A stretch of DNA of 64,000 nucleotides from Limnobaculum zhutongyuii (GTDB lineage Bacteria > Pseudomonadota > Gammaproteobacteria > Enterobacterales > Enterobacteriaceae): the NCBI RefSeq assembly GCF_004295645.1, contig NZ_CP034752.1:1364001-1428000 (forward strand), read 5' to 3'. Within the stretch, counting starts at the first letter, position 1, and every line of letters begins with the position of its first letter. The notes below the pieces were generated by a model, which saw only the letters and a list, made by a program, of their open reading frames with translations, searched no databases and was not told the origin of the DNA. Position numbers and translations under genes: made by a program. Below, one piece after another: positions 9,567-19,316 of the stretch.

Positions 9567-10109
9567 TTAGGGTAAAAGACTTTTCAGGTCGATTGGTTTA
9601 GATTCATTTTCCGCTTCGCCTTTACCCTTGCCGTCAATCGCCATACCGGACATACGGTAGAAGCTATACTCAGGGTATTTACCCGGACCAGAAATCAGCA
9701 GATCTTCTTTTTCATACACCAGATCCTGACGTTTAAAGTCAGCCATTTCAAAGTCTGGCGTTAGCTGAATGGCCGTAGTCGGGCAAGCCTCTTCACACAT
9801 GCCGCAGAAAATGCAGCGTGAGAAGTTAATGCGGAAAAACTCCGGATACCAACGGCCATCCTGCATCTCCGCTTTTTGCAGCGAGATACAGCCAACCGGA
9901 CAGGCAACCGCACACAGGTTACAGGCTACGCAACGCTCTTCTCCGTCAGGATCGCGGGTCAGAACAATACGGCCACGGTAACGAGGCGGGACGTAAATAG
10001 GTACATCCGGGTACATTCTCGTGTCACGCTTATGAAACGCGTGCAGGAAAATCATCCACAGACTGCGCAGTTGGGTACCGAAACCAACCACTAACTCTTT
10101 TAATGTCAT
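9567..10109 (-). CDS. nuoI: NADH-quinone oxidoreductase subunit I (8Fe ferredoxin)
   Basis: NuoI carries clusters N6a and N6b on the way to N2 in the peripheral arm. The 180-residue protein contains two 4Fe-4S motifs: CVACNLCAVACPVG near residues 60-73 and CIFCGMCEEACP near residues 99-110. An N-terminal amphipathic stretch (LRSLWMIFLHAFHKRDT) docks to the membrane. It sits 13 bp after nuoH. Confidence 0.97.
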   Translation of the reverse strand: MTLKELVVGFGTQLRSLWMIFLHAFHKRDTRMYPDVPIYVPPRYRGRIVLTRDPDGEERCVACNLCAVACPVGCISLQKAEMQDGRWYPEFFRINFSRCIFCGMCEEACPTTAIQLTPDFEMADFKRQDLVYEKEDLLISGPGKYPEYSFYRMSGMAIDGKGKGEAENESKPIDLKSLLP

Positions 10110-10122
10110 GGTTATCTCTCCC

Positions 10123-11100
10123 TTATTGCGCTTTAATCAGAATGATGGCTGCGGTAACCAGCAGGTTCAACAGCGTCAACGGCAAGCAAACGCGCCAGCC
10201 AAAAGACATCACCTGGTCATAACGTGGACGAGGCAATGATGCCCGCACCAGAATAAACATCATCATGAAGAAGCCGGTTTTCAGTGCAAACCACACAATC
10301 GGTGGTAAGAACGGCCCCTGCCAGCCACCAAAGAATAGCGTCACGATTAAGGCAGAAATGGTTACGATACCGACGTATTCACCCACGAAGAACAGACCGA
10401 ACTTCATACCGGAATATTCAATGTGGTAACCGTCAGCCAGCTCCTGTTCCGCTTCCGGCTGGTCAAATGGGTGACGGTGACATACTGCGATGCCCGCTAT
10501 CACAAAGGTGACAAAGCCAAAGAACTGAGGAATAACAAACCAGACGTCAGCCTGTGCTTCTACAATGTCGCGCATGTTAAACGAGCCAGTCACTGCAACA
10601 ATACCCATTAGCGACAAGCCCAGGAACACTTCATAGCTCAGGGTTTGCGCCGAGGCGCGCATGGCACCTAACAGAGCATATTTGTTGTTACTTGACCAAC
10701 CGGCAAACAGCACCGCATATACCGCTAAACCCGCCAGCATAAAGAAGAACAGAATACCGATATTCAGGTCAGATACACCCCAGGTTGGAGTAACCGGTAC
10801 AATAGCGAAAGCCAGTAACATTGAGCTGAAGGCAATAATCGGTGCCAGAGTAAAGATCATCTTGTCAGAGAAGTTGGGAACCCAGTCCTCTTTGAAGAAC
10901 ATCTTAATCATGTCTGCCACGATTTGCAGTGAACCAAACGGCCCTACGCGGTTTGGTCCATAACGATCCTGAAACAGAGATAACAGGCGACGTTCACCGA
11001 AACTCATCAGTGCACCGCAGGTTACCACTACCAGCAGGATAACCACTGCTTTACCGATAGCAATCAGAGTATCCGTCACTTCCGGAGTCAGCCAACTCAT
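10123..11100 (-). CDS. nuoH: NADH-quinone oxidoreductase subunit H
   Basis: NuoH (ND1 homologue) forms most of the quinone chamber where the peripheral arm meets the membrane. The 325-residue length is identical to the E. coli protein. Conserved loops are visible: ERRLLSLFQDRYGPNRVGP in the first cytoplasmic loop and PFDQPEAEQELADGYHIEYS, rich in acidic residues, in the third. Its ATG overlaps the nuoG stop by 4 bp. Confidence 0.97.
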   Translation of the reverse strand: MSWLTPEVTDTLIAIGKAVVILLVVVTCGALMSFGERRLLSLFQDRYGPNRVGPFGSLQIVADMIKMFFKEDWVPNFSDKMIFTLAPIIAFSSMLLAFAIVPVTPTWGVSDLNIGILFFFMLAGLAVYAVLFAGWSSNNKYALLGAMRASAQTLSYEVFLGLSLMGIVAVTGSFNMRDIVEAQADVWFVIPQFFGFVTFVIAGIAVCHRHPFDQPEAEQELADGYHIEYSGMKFGLFFVGEYVGIVTISALIVTLFFGGWQGPFLPPIVWFALKTGFFMMMFILVRASLPRPRYDQVMSFGWRVCLPLTLLNLLVTAAIILIKAQ

Positions 11101-13838
11101 ACCGTCGTCTCCTTCAGGTTGTCAACGCGCTTGCCAACCAGAGCAGGAGAAATGCCCGGTAAGCCCAGAGGCAGACCAATAAAACCTGCTTCCAGCGCAT
11201 CGCTGATTCTCACCGGCAGCTTCAGGTCGGAGCCTTCGCAGCTGAACGCCACGACAGAACCAACATTGACGCTCAGTTTGGCGGCATCTTGTGGATTCAA
11301 CATCACATAAGCCTCTGGCATACGTTGCTGAATCACATCGGAACGCTGTGACATTTCGTCACTGCCAAACAGGTGGTAATAAGGCGCTACCTGCCAGCTG
11401 TTTTCGCCGTTAGCGGCTACATTCACTACCGCATCAAAATAGGCCAGTTCGCCGCTTTCCGCTTTCTCAATCAGACGCACACCCGGATCGCCAGAACGCA
11501 ATTTCCCGCCCACTTCAGACTGGAATTTGTTCCACGCCTGTGGGGAGTTCCAGCCCGGAGCCCAGGCAAACGGAATCTGCTGACGATCGGCTTCAGGTGC
11601 GCTATAGCCTTCCATTGAATAAGCAAACGCAGTGTCATTATCCTGAGGTTGACGTTTTTCATGCACGCTGACATCAGCCATCATTGCGGTACGACCGCTG
11701 TAACGGTGAGGTTCACGGGCAATTTTCAGACCTTTAATACGGAATGACGCATCCGGTGCGGCGTTAACGATACCCGCCAGTTGCGGGAACTCTTGAGCCA
11801 CCGCGCTAACCACGTGATCCAACAGCGTCCAGTCAAGACGACGGCTGTTATACACGCTGTCCAGCGAATGCAGCCAGCGCCAGCTTTCCAGAATATAGCT
11901 CTTATGAGCAACATCTTTATCGTAGAACGAAGGTTCATAAACCTGGAAGAAGCGCTGAGCACGGCCTTCCTGATTCACCAGCGTACCGTCACTTTCTGCG
12001 AAGCTTGCCGCAGAAAGAATCAGGGTTGCTTTATCCATCACTTCAGTACGCTGATGGTCAACGACGATAAGATTTTCAATTTTGGCCAGTGCCGCATCAA
12101 TTCGCGCTCTGGAAGCATGACGATATAAGTCATTCTCCATCACGATTAAGGTATCGGCTTCACCACTTTCGATTTGAGTCAATGCATCATCGATGGAACT
12201 ACCACCAATCATTGCCACACCCATGCTGTTAGCTTCTGCCGCAACAAAGGTGATACCGGTTTCCAGACCCTGCTTTTTCAGAGCCAGTGCAATATTGGTT
12301 GCTGCCTGAATAATTTCTTCACTGCCAGCACCGCTGCCAGTAACGATTAATGGTTTTCTGGCACCGGACAGCGCCTGAACGATGATGTCCACTTTGCTTT
12401 TTAACGATGCCGGTAAATCCGCTACCGCTGGCGCAGAACTGTCGATGCCGTGTGCGATGGCAAAACCTAAACGTGCCTGCTCGGCAACGGAAGCGCTGTA
12501 GTTCCAGGCAGCAACATCATCAAGACGGGTGCTATCAATATTGGTCACAAACAGCGGATATTTCGCATGTTGACCAATGTTCTGTACCGCAGCAATTTGC
12601 CAGTCGGCAACGCGCTGGGCAGCCGCCATCTCGCGAGCTTTGCCTTTCACTGCCTGACGCAGTGCCAGAGCGATACGCGCACCAGTTTGAGTGACATCTT
12701 CACCCAGTACCAGCACCGCATCATAGCCTTCCATCTCGCGCAGTGAAGGGGTATATAAACCGCTTTCACGCAGCACTTTCTGCATCAGTTGAACCCGGGC
12801 TAATTCGCCGGCTTCAATACCGTTGGAGTAGTTCTCAGCGCCAACCAGTTGGCGTAACGCATAGTTACTTTCCAGACTGGCACGCGGTGAACCAATACCA
12901 ATGGTTTTCTTAGACTGACGCAGTACGTCTGCGGCACCTTCCATCGCCTGTTCCGGATTCAGGTGAATCCAGTCCTGACCGCGTAACTGCTGCGGACTGC
13001 GTGGACGATCTTTCAGGTTAACGTAACCGTAGCCAAAACGACCGCGGTCACATAAGAAATAGTGGTTTACCGTACCGTTGTAACGGTTCTCAATGCGGCG
13101 CAATTCACCATAGCGTTCGCCCGGGCTGGTATTACAGCCGACGCTACACTGTTGGCAAATGCTTGGGGCAAACTGCATATCCCATTTACGGTTATAGCGC
13201 TCAGAGTGAGTCTTGTCGGTGAATACACCGGTAGGACAGACTTCCACCAGGTTACCGGAGAATTCGCTTTCCAGGGTGCCGTCTTCCTGACGCCCAAAGT
13301 ACACGTTGTCATGGGAACCATATACGCCAAAGTCTTCACCGCCCGCATAATCTTTGTAATAACGAACGCAGCGATAACAGGCGATACAGCGGTTCATTTC
13401 ATGGTTAATGAAAGGCCCCAGCTCCTGATTGTTGTGCGTACGCTTATTAAAGCGATATTTGCGGAAGCTATGACCGGTCATAACGGTCATATCTTGTAAA
13501 TGACAGTTTCCGCCCTCCTCACAGACCGGACAGTCGTGAGGGTGGTTTACCATTAAGAACTCCACGACGGCTTCGCGGAATTTTTTGGCTTCTTCATCTT
13601 CAATAGCAATATAGCTACCGTCAGATGCCGGTGTCATACATGACATAACCAGACGCCCGCGTTTATCATCAGGCCCCTGGAACTGCTTTACCGCACATTG
13701 GCGGCAAGCGCCGACGCTACCAAGCGCCGGATGCCAGCAAAAGTAAGGAATATCGAGGCCCAGTGAGAGACATGCCTGCAGCAGGTTCTCAGCACCATCA
13801 ACTTCGTATTCTTCGCCGTCTACATGAATCGTTGCCAT
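11097..13838 (-). CDS. nuoG: NADH-quinone oxidoreductase subunit G
   Basis: NuoG is the largest peripheral subunit, combining an N-terminal 2Fe-2S ferredoxin domain, an N5-type His-Cys site (NHPHDCPVCEEGGNCHLQ), further 4Fe-4S motifs (CIACYRCVRYYKDYAGG; CQQCSVGC) and a molybdopterin oxidoreductase-like C-terminal half. With the ATG at 13838 it has 913 residues. That start gives the conserved MATIHVDG; an ATG three codons upstream (13847) lies closer to the AGGA motif and is an equally plausible start. A 93-bp gap separates it from nuoF. Confidence 0.95.
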   Translation of the reverse strand: MATIHVDGEEYEVDGAENLLQACLSLGLDIPYFCWHPALGSVGACRQCAVKQFQGPDDKRGRLVMSCMTPASDGSYIAIEDEEAKKFREAVVEFLMVNHPHDCPVCEEGGNCHLQDMTVMTGHSFRKYRFNKRTHNNQELGPFINHEMNRCIACYRCVRYYKDYAGGEDFGVYGSHDNVYFGRQEDGTLESEFSGNLVEVCPTGVFTDKTHSERYNRKWDMQFAPSICQQCSVGCNTSPGERYGELRRIENRYNGTVNHYFLCDRGRFGYGYVNLKDRPRSPQQLRGQDWIHLNPEQAMEGAADVLRQSKKTIGIGSPRASLESNYALRQLVGAENYSNGIEAGELARVQLMQKVLRESGLYTPSLREMEGYDAVLVLGEDVTQTGARIALALRQAVKGKAREMAAAQRVADWQIAAVQNIGQHAKYPLFVTNIDSTRLDDVAAWNYSASVAEQARLGFAIAHGIDSSAPAVADLPASLKSKVDIIVQALSGARKPLIVTGSGAGSEEIIQAATNIALALKKQGLETGITFVAAEANSMGVAMIGGSSIDDALTQIESGEADTLIVMENDLYRHASRARIDAALAKIENLIVVDHQRTEVMDKATLILSAASFAESDGTLVNQEGRAQRFFQVYEPSFYDKDVAHKSYILESWRWLHSLDSVYNSRRLDWTLLDHVVSAVAQEFPQLAGIVNAAPDASFRIKGLKIAREPHRYSGRTAMMADVSVHEKRQPQDNDTAFAYSMEGYSAPEADRQQIPFAWAPGWNSPQAWNKFQSEVGGKLRSGDPGVRLIEKAESGELAYFDAVVNVAANGENSWQVAPYYHLFGSDEMSQRSDVIQQRMPEAYVMLNPQDAAKLSVNVGSVVAFSCEGSDLKLPVRISDALEAGFIGLPLGLPGISPALVGKRVDNLKETTV

Positions 13839-13931
13839 AGTCAGCATGCTTCCTGTAGCCCGCAACAGCGGGCATATAACTTAAAAAATTCGTTCCCGGA
13901 TCGTCGTCGTTTCTTTATATATCAATGACGC

Positions 13932-15299
13932 TTACCAACGCTGCTTCAACAGGTTTGGCTGGATCCCGGCGATTGGATTCAGGTTATTAAAGGTTTTCAC
14001 CTTAATACCCGCTTCAAACTCTTCACGGAAATACTTAATCGCACTCTGTAACGGCTCAACCGCTCCCGGCGCCAGTGCGCAGAAAGTGTGGCCTGGCGAC
14101 AGGAAACGACACAGCTGCTCAATGGTTTCAACATCACCCGGCTGGCCTTCGCCCTTTTCCAGTGCGGTCAGAATTTTCACGCTCCACGGTAAACCGTCAC
14201 GGCATGGCGTACACCAGCCGCAGGATTCGCGCGCGAAGAACTCTTCGAGATTGCGGGTCAATCCAACCATACTAATTTTGTCATCAACGGCCATCGCCAA
14301 CGCGGTACCTAAACGGCTACCGGCTTTTGCAATATTGGCAAAGTCCATTGGTAAATCGAGATGTGCATCAGTGAGGAAATCGGTTCCTGCTCCACCCGGC
14401 TGCCAGGCTTTCAGCTTCAAACCATCCTGCATACCGCCAGCATAATCTTCCAGCAGTTCACGCGCGGTAATCCCGAAAGGTAACTCCCACAGGCCCGGAT
14501 TCTTCACCCGACCAGAGAAGCCCATCAGTTTAGTTCCTGCATCCTGGCTCTTGCCGGCAGACAGCCCGCGATACCACTCAGGACCATGCTGAACAATAGA
14601 AGGCACGTTACACAGGGTTTCTACGTTATTTACGCAGGTTGGTTTACCCCATGCACCGGAAGTGGCCGGGAATGGTGGCTTAGAGCGAGGGTTAGCACGA
14701 CGGCCTTCCAGCGAGTTAATCAATGCGGTTTCTTCACCGCAGATATAACGCCCTGCACCGGTATGAACAAACAGTTCGAAATCAAATCCACTGCCTAAAA
14801 TGTTCTTACCCAAGAAGCCGGCTTTTTTTGCCTCTTCGATGGCACGACGCAGATGGTCGGCTGCTTCAATATATTCACCACGCAGGAAGATATAACCGCG
14901 ATAGGCTTTCAGAGCAAAACCGCCAATCAGCATACCTTCAACCAGCAAATGAGGCAGTTGCTCCATCAGCAGACGGTCTTTATAAGTGCCCGGTTCCATC
15001 TCATCTGCGTTACACAGGATATAACGGACATTCATGCTTTCGTCTTTCGGCATCAGGCTCCACTTAAGACCCGTGGAGAAACCTGCGCCGCCGCGACCGC
15101 TTAAGCCTGAGTCTTTGACAGTAGAAACCACATCATCCGGCGCCATTCCCTTCAGGGCTTTTTCCGCACCGACATAACCGCTTTTGCTACGGTACTCATC
15201 AAACCATACCGGCTGCTGGTCAGCTCGCAGGCGCCAGGTCAGAGGATGTTGCTCTTCCGTCAGGATACGTTGAGTACCTAAAAATGTTGGCCCGCTCAT
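13932..15299 (-). CDS. nuoF: NADH-quinone oxidoreductase subunit F (NADH-binding)
   Basis: NuoF binds NADH and FMN and holds cluster N3, at the electron entry point of complex I. The 455-residue protein shows the nucleotide-binding SGRGGAGFSTGLKWSLMP near residue 65, HTGAGRYICGEETALI in the middle, and the cluster ligands ESCGWCTPCRDG with a fourth Cys in HTFCALAPGA. It is about 10 residues longer than the E. coli protein, mainly at the N-terminus. Its start overlaps the nuoE stop by 4 bp. Confidence 0.96.
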   Translation of the reverse strand: MSGPTFLGTQRILTEEQHPLTWRLRADQQPVWFDEYRSKSGYVGAEKALKGMAPDDVVSTVKDSGLSGRGGAGFSTGLKWSLMPKDESMNVRYILCNADEMEPGTYKDRLLMEQLPHLLVEGMLIGGFALKAYRGYIFLRGEYIEAADHLRRAIEEAKKAGFLGKNILGSGFDFELFVHTGAGRYICGEETALINSLEGRRANPRSKPPFPATSGAWGKPTCVNNVETLCNVPSIVQHGPEWYRGLSAGKSQDAGTKLMGFSGRVKNPGLWELPFGITARELLEDYAGGMQDGLKLKAWQPGGAGTDFLTDAHLDLPMDFANIAKAGSRLGTALAMAVDDKISMVGLTRNLEEFFARESCGWCTPCRDGLPWSVKILTALEKGEGQPGDVETIEQLCRFLSPGHTFCALAPGAVEPLQSAIKYFREEFEAGIKVKTFNNLNPIAGIQPNLLKQRW

Positions 15300-15781
15300 T
15301 GATATTGCTCCAGTAGTTTCTCAATATCTTCCGGTTTCAGATGTTCGTGAGTGTCCTCATCGATCATCATACTTGGCCCTTTGTCACAGTTACCTAAACA
15401 GCAGGTTGGCAACAGGGTGAAACGTCCATCAAAGGTGGTTTGGCCCGGCTTGATATCCAGCTTTCTCTCAAGCGCTGCCTGAATTCCCTGATAGCCATTG
15501 ATATAACACACTACGCTGTCGCAGTAGCGAATCACATGACGGCCAACCGGGCGACGATAAATCTGGCTGTAGAAGGTGGCCACACCATCTACGTCACTGG
15601 CAGGAATGCCTAATACATCAGCAATTGCGCCAATGGCACCATCAGGAACCCAGCCGCGTTTCTTCTGCACCAGCTTCAGTGCTTCAATCGATGCCGCGCG
15701 CGGATCTTCGTAATGGTGTTTCTCGTGCTCAATGGCTTCGAGCTCTTCCGCACTCAGCGTGAAAATTTCTTTATCGGTCAT
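15296..15781 (-). CDS. nuoE: NADH-quinone oxidoreductase subunit E
   Basis: NuoE is a 161-residue thioredoxin-like subunit that carries the off-pathway 2Fe-2S cluster N1a next to the FMN. The four ligands are visible in YCDSVVC and in CCLGNC. An N-terminal helical region (LSAEELEAIEHEKHHYEDPR) precedes the core. It is separated from nuoCD by two bases and overlaps nuoF by four. Confidence 0.96.
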   Translation of the reverse strand: MTDKEIFTLSAEELEAIEHEKHHYEDPRAASIEALKLVQKKRGWVPDGAIGAIADVLGIPASDVDGVATFYSQIYRRPVGRHVIRYCDSVVCYINGYQGIQAALERKLDIKPGQTTFDGRFTLLPTCCLGNCDKGPSMMIDEDTHEHLKPEDIEKLLEQYQ

Positions 15782-15783
15782 AA

Positions 15784-17580
15784 CTAGCGATCCACGTCTG
15801 ACATAACAAAATCAATACTACCCAGATAGACAATTAAGTCTGATACCAGGCAGCCACGAATGACGGACGGGATCTGCTGCAGATGCGCATAGCTCGGTGT
15901 ACGAACCCGGGTACGGTAGCTCATGGTGCCGCCGTCGCTGGTCAGATAGTAGCTATTGATCCCTTTGGTGGCTTCCACCATGCTGAACGATTCGTTTGCT
16001 GGCATTACCGGACCCCAGGACACTTGCAGGAAGTGAGTAATCAGGGTTTCGATATGCTGCAATGAACGCTCTTTCGGTGGAGGCGTAGTCAGTGGATGGT
16101 CTGCTTTAAACGGCCCTTCAGGCATGTTATTCAGACACTGCTCCAGAATCCGCAGGCTCTGGCGTAGCTCTTCCACTTTCAGCATCACACGGTCATAACA
16201 GTCGCCGTTATAGCTGACAGGCACTTCAAACTCGAAGTTTTCATAGCCAGAGTATGGACGCGCTTTACGCACATCAAAGTCGATACCCGTTGCGCGCAGT
16301 CCGGCACCGGTCACACCCCAGGCCAGCGCTTCTTCTGCACTGTACTGAGCCACACCAACGGTACGGCCTTTCAGAATGGTGTTTTGCAGCGCGGCTTTTA
16401 CATAAGAGTCAAGACGCTTCGGCATCCAGTCGAGGAATTCTTTTAGCAGCTTCTCCCAACCTTTTGGCAGGTCGTGAGCGACACCGCCAATACGGAACCA
16501 GGCCGGGTGCATACGGAAACCGGTAATAGCTTCAACGATGTCATAAATACGGGCGCGGTCACTAAAGGCGTAGAACACGGGTGTCATCGCACCAACGTCC
16601 TGAATATAGGTGGAAATATACAACAGGTGACTGTTAATACGGAACAGTTCAGACAGCATCACCCGGATGGTTTTCACTTTGTCCGGAACTTCGATGCCTG
16701 CCAGCTTCTCAACCGCCAGTACATAAGGCATTTCGTTGATACAGCCACCCAGGTATTCAATACGGTCAGTAAAAGGAATGTAACTGTGCCATGACTGGCG
16801 CTCGCCCATTTTTTCTGCACCGCGGTGGTGGTAACCGATATCCGGTACGCAATCGACGATCTCTTCACCGTCCAACTGCATAATGATACGGAATGCACCG
16901 TGAGAAGATGGATGGTTAGGACCCAGGTTGAGGAACATAAAGTCCTCATTTTTGGTTCCACGCTTCATACCCCACTCTTCAGGTTTGAAGGTTAGTAATT
17001 CCATCTCCAGATCTTCTTTGGCCTTGGTTAAGACAAAAGGATCGAATTCTGTCGCACGCGCCGGATAATCTTTACGCAGCGGATGCCCTTCCCAGGTGTC
17101 CGGCATCATGATACGACGCAGGTTTGGGTGGCCATCAATCGTGATACCAAACATTTCCCAGGTTTCACGCTCATACCAATTGGCGTTAGGGAAAATGCCG
17201 GTCACGGTCGGCACATGCAGGTCGTTCTCCACCAGAGCGACTTTCAGCATAATGTCTTTATTACGCTCAACAGAAATCAGGTGGTAGAAAACGGAAAAAT
17301 CCGCAGCCGGTAAACCGTTGCGGTGAGTACGTAAACGTTCATCCATACCATGCAAGTCAAATAGCATGACATAGGGCTTGGGTTGCTTACGTAAGAAGGT
17401 CATTACCTCCAGAAGCTGTTCACGTTTAACCCACACCACCGGCACGCCAGTACGGGTAGGCTGAACGGTAAAGGCGTCTGGCCCAAAACGGTTGTGCAGT
17501 TCACCTATTACCGGATCATCGAGATGATCCCGTGTTTGCCAGGCGGGTTGGTCGCTCGCCTGCGTCATCGGTTCTGTCAT
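15784..17580 (-). CDS. nuoC: NADH-quinone oxidoreductase fused subunit C/D
   Basis: The 598-residue protein joins NuoC (30 kDa, residues about 1-190) to NuoD (49 kDa, the rest), as in E. coli and other gamma-proteobacteria. The NuoC part ends around YERETWEMFGITIDGHPNLR and PLRKDYPA. The NuoD part contains NLGPNHPSSHGAFRI and the quinone-site region GYHHRGAEKMGERQSWHSY. It forms the floor of the quinone chamber with NuoB and NuoH. The linker is VLTKAKEDLEMELLTFKPEE. Confidence 0.96.
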   Translation of the reverse strand: MTEPMTQASDQPAWQTRDHLDDPVIGELHNRFGPDAFTVQPTRTGVPVVWVKREQLLEVMTFLRKQPKPYVMLFDLHGMDERLRTHRNGLPAADFSVFYHLISVERNKDIMLKVALVENDLHVPTVTGIFPNANWYERETWEMFGITIDGHPNLRRIMMPDTWEGHPLRKDYPARATEFDPFVLTKAKEDLEMELLTFKPEEWGMKRGTKNEDFMFLNLGPNHPSSHGAFRIIMQLDGEEIVDCVPDIGYHHRGAEKMGERQSWHSYIPFTDRIEYLGGCINEMPYVLAVEKLAGIEVPDKVKTIRVMLSELFRINSHLLYISTYIQDVGAMTPVFYAFSDRARIYDIVEAITGFRMHPAWFRIGGVAHDLPKGWEKLLKEFLDWMPKRLDSYVKAALQNTILKGRTVGVAQYSAEEALAWGVTGAGLRATGIDFDVRKARPYSGYENFEFEVPVSYNGDCYDRVMLKVEELRQSLRILEQCLNNMPEGPFKADHPLTTPPPKERSLQHIETLITHFLQVSWGPVMPANESFSMVEATKGINSYYLTSDGGTMSYRTRVRTPSYAHLQQIPSVIRGCLVSDLIVYLGSIDFVMSDVDR

Positions 17581-17660
17581 AGTTGTTTTCGCCGCTCATT
17601 ACTCAAATAAAATTCTGTTGCTAAAACACCCGCATTAACGGGCAGGTGCTTTGGCTAAAG

Positions 17661-18335
17661 TTAAATTTCGTCAGGGGTGCGCAGATTCGTGACGGCAATG
17701 CGCTCAGCGCGCTTGCGTTCTTTTTCTGACTGCATCTCTTTGCGATACACGCCCTGCTCGCCAACCACCCAAGAGAGCGGACGACGTTCCTGACCGATAG
17801 AATCACGTAATAACAGGAGTGCCTGCATGTAGGCTTCCGGACGCGGCGGACAACCGGGAATATACACATCAACCGGTATAAATTTATCAACGCCTTGTAC
17901 TACGGAATAGATGTCATACATGCCGCCAGAGTTGGCGCACGCACCCATCGAGATAACCCATTTAGGTTCCAACATCTGATCGTACAGACGCTGAATAACC
18001 GGCGCCATTTTGACGAAACAGGTTCCGGCAACCACCATAAAGTCGGCCTGACGCGGAGAAGCACGCAGTACTTCCGCACCAAAGCGAGAAACGTCATGAA
18101 CCGCGGTAAACGAGGTTACCATTTCAACGTAGCAACAGGACAGACCGAAGTTAAAAGGCCAGAGCGAGTTTTTACGCCCCCAGTTAACGACATCATTCAG
18201 GGCAGTATCGAGCTTGCCCATAAAGATGCCTTTTTGAGCATCCTGTTCCAGGGGATCGGTGACAATTTCCTGTTTTTGTAGAGGATAACGATCGTTTTCA
18301 CCGTCGAGATCTACGCGAGTGAGCGTATATTTCAT
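17661..18335 (-). CDS. nuoB: NADH-quinone oxidoreductase subunit B
   Basis: NuoB carries cluster N2, the final electron donor to quinone. The unusual tandem-cysteine ligands are seen in FGLSCCYVEM, with the other two in AGTCFVKMAP and IPGCPPRPEAY. The ATG at 18335 gives 224 residues and lies 7 nt behind a GAGG ribosome site; a TTG two codons upstream is less likely. The C-terminus GERIAVTNLRTPDEI-like tail matches the enterobacterial family. It follows nuoA by 15 bp. Confidence 0.96.
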   Translation of the reverse strand: MKYTLTRVDLDGENDRYPLQKQEIVTDPLEQDAQKGIFMGKLDTALNDVVNWGRKNSLWPFNFGLSCCYVEMVTSFTAVHDVSRFGAEVLRASPRQADFMVVAGTCFVKMAPVIQRLYDQMLEPKWVISMGACANSGGMYDIYSVVQGVDKFIPVDVYIPGCPPRPEAYMQALLLLRDSIGQERRPLSWVVGEQGVYRKEMQSEKERKRAERIAVTNLRTPDEI

Positions 18336-18350
18336 CTTCAAGCCTCGCTG

Positions 18351-18782
18351 TTACTGCAAGTTACTGGGAATTTTTGCGCTGTTCTTAAGCTGCCGTTTGG
18401 AACGCTGTGGCGTCCAGTCCAATGCACCGATGCGCACCAGATAAAACAATCCGGCCAAAAGAACAAAAATGAAAATGGCTGCTTCGATGAAACCTATCCA
18501 GCCGCTTTCACGTACAGAAACAGACCAGGCAAACAGATAAAGGGCTTCAACATCGAAGATAACGAAGAACATGGCAACCAGATAGAATTTAGCAGAGAGG
18601 CGCAAACGTGCGGACCCTACGGCATCGATACCTGATTCATATGGCGTATTTTTGGTTCTTGCTCTGGCACGACCACCCAGGAAATAGGCGGCGGTGAGCA
18701 TGAAGGCACACAGGCCCAACGCAATAACAATAAATACGGCAAAAGCCCAGTTATGGGCGAAAACTTCAGTGCTTGTAGGCAT
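18351..18782 (-). CDS. nuoA: NADH-quinone oxidoreductase subunit A
   Basis: NuoA (ND3 homologue) is a 143-residue, three-helix subunit at the junction of the two arms. Conserved features are KNTPYESGIDAVGSARLRLS in the long loop near the quinone channel, and FFVIFDVEALYLFAW with the buried acidic residues. It is the first gene of the nuo operon. The leader between it and the next gene upstream is more than 400 bp long. Confidence 0.96.
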   Translation of the reverse strand: MPTSTEVFAHNWAFAVFIVIALGLCAFMLTAAYFLGGRARARTKNTPYESGIDAVGSARLRLSAKFYLVAMFFVIFDVEALYLFAWSVSVRESGWIGFIEAAIFIFVLLAGLFYLVRIGALDWTPQRSKRQLKNSAKIPSNLQ

Positions 18783-19262
18783 ATGCTCTTACTACTCTTA
18801 GAAAAAATAGTATTTACCGGCTTGTTCTCAGGAGAGCCAATCCGATGACTACGACAATTAAAAGGAAAAATAAAACGCCTGCGCCTTGGTTGGGCTTCAT
18901 TGTCTTACGCAATGATTAACGTGGAGTTTTACTCTTTTTTACAACAATTTGTCAACATCAACCAAACATTTACTAATACAAATCACAAAACAGAGATAAA
19001 ACTGCTCGACCTAACTAAATCGAGTCAGCATAAAAATAACTGAACTCAATCAAGCGGCTATTCTGACAGAAATAGATATTTTTACCACCGTTGTAACAGA
19101 AGTTTTTCTTTGACACTCCGCACATCATGAAACATTTCTGGTACATCCTGGAAATATTAGTGTTGCTTCTTTTCGCCACACGGCCTTTGGTAAGCATAGC
19201 TTTCAGCCAGATATTCGTATAGCCAATAAGGCGATTAAGAAAGACTTTTTCCTGAAAACGAA
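18783..19262. promoter_or_regulatory. Long upstream region of the nuo operon
   Basis: This AT-rich stretch of about 480 bp must hold the nuo promoter and a long 5' leader, as in E. coli where nuo transcription starts far upstream under ArcA, NarL and Fis control. I see no convincing gene in it. A 60-codon minus-strand frame at 19015-19197 has a weak ribosome site and a composition unlike its neighbours. Individual factor sites could not be assigned by eye. Confidence 0.4.
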
Positions 19263-19286
19263 AAAGGCGACTAATAAGTCGCCTTT
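19263..19286 (-). terminator. Rho-independent terminator after the DcuC-like gene
   Basis: AAAGGCGACT (19263-19272) pairs perfectly with AGTCGCCTTT (19277-19286) around a four-base loop, and on the minus strand runs into a T tract. It ends the MetC-like/DcuC-like unit 31 bp after the stop. Confidence 0.85.
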
Positions 19287-19316
19287 AATACAAGTTTGTA
19301 ACATCGGTTGAAATAG

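Noticed and set aside
19015..19197. 60-codon minus-strand frame upstream of nuoA with many cysteines
   Set aside because: Weak ribosome site, odd composition and no family resemblance; more likely part of the nuo leader region.
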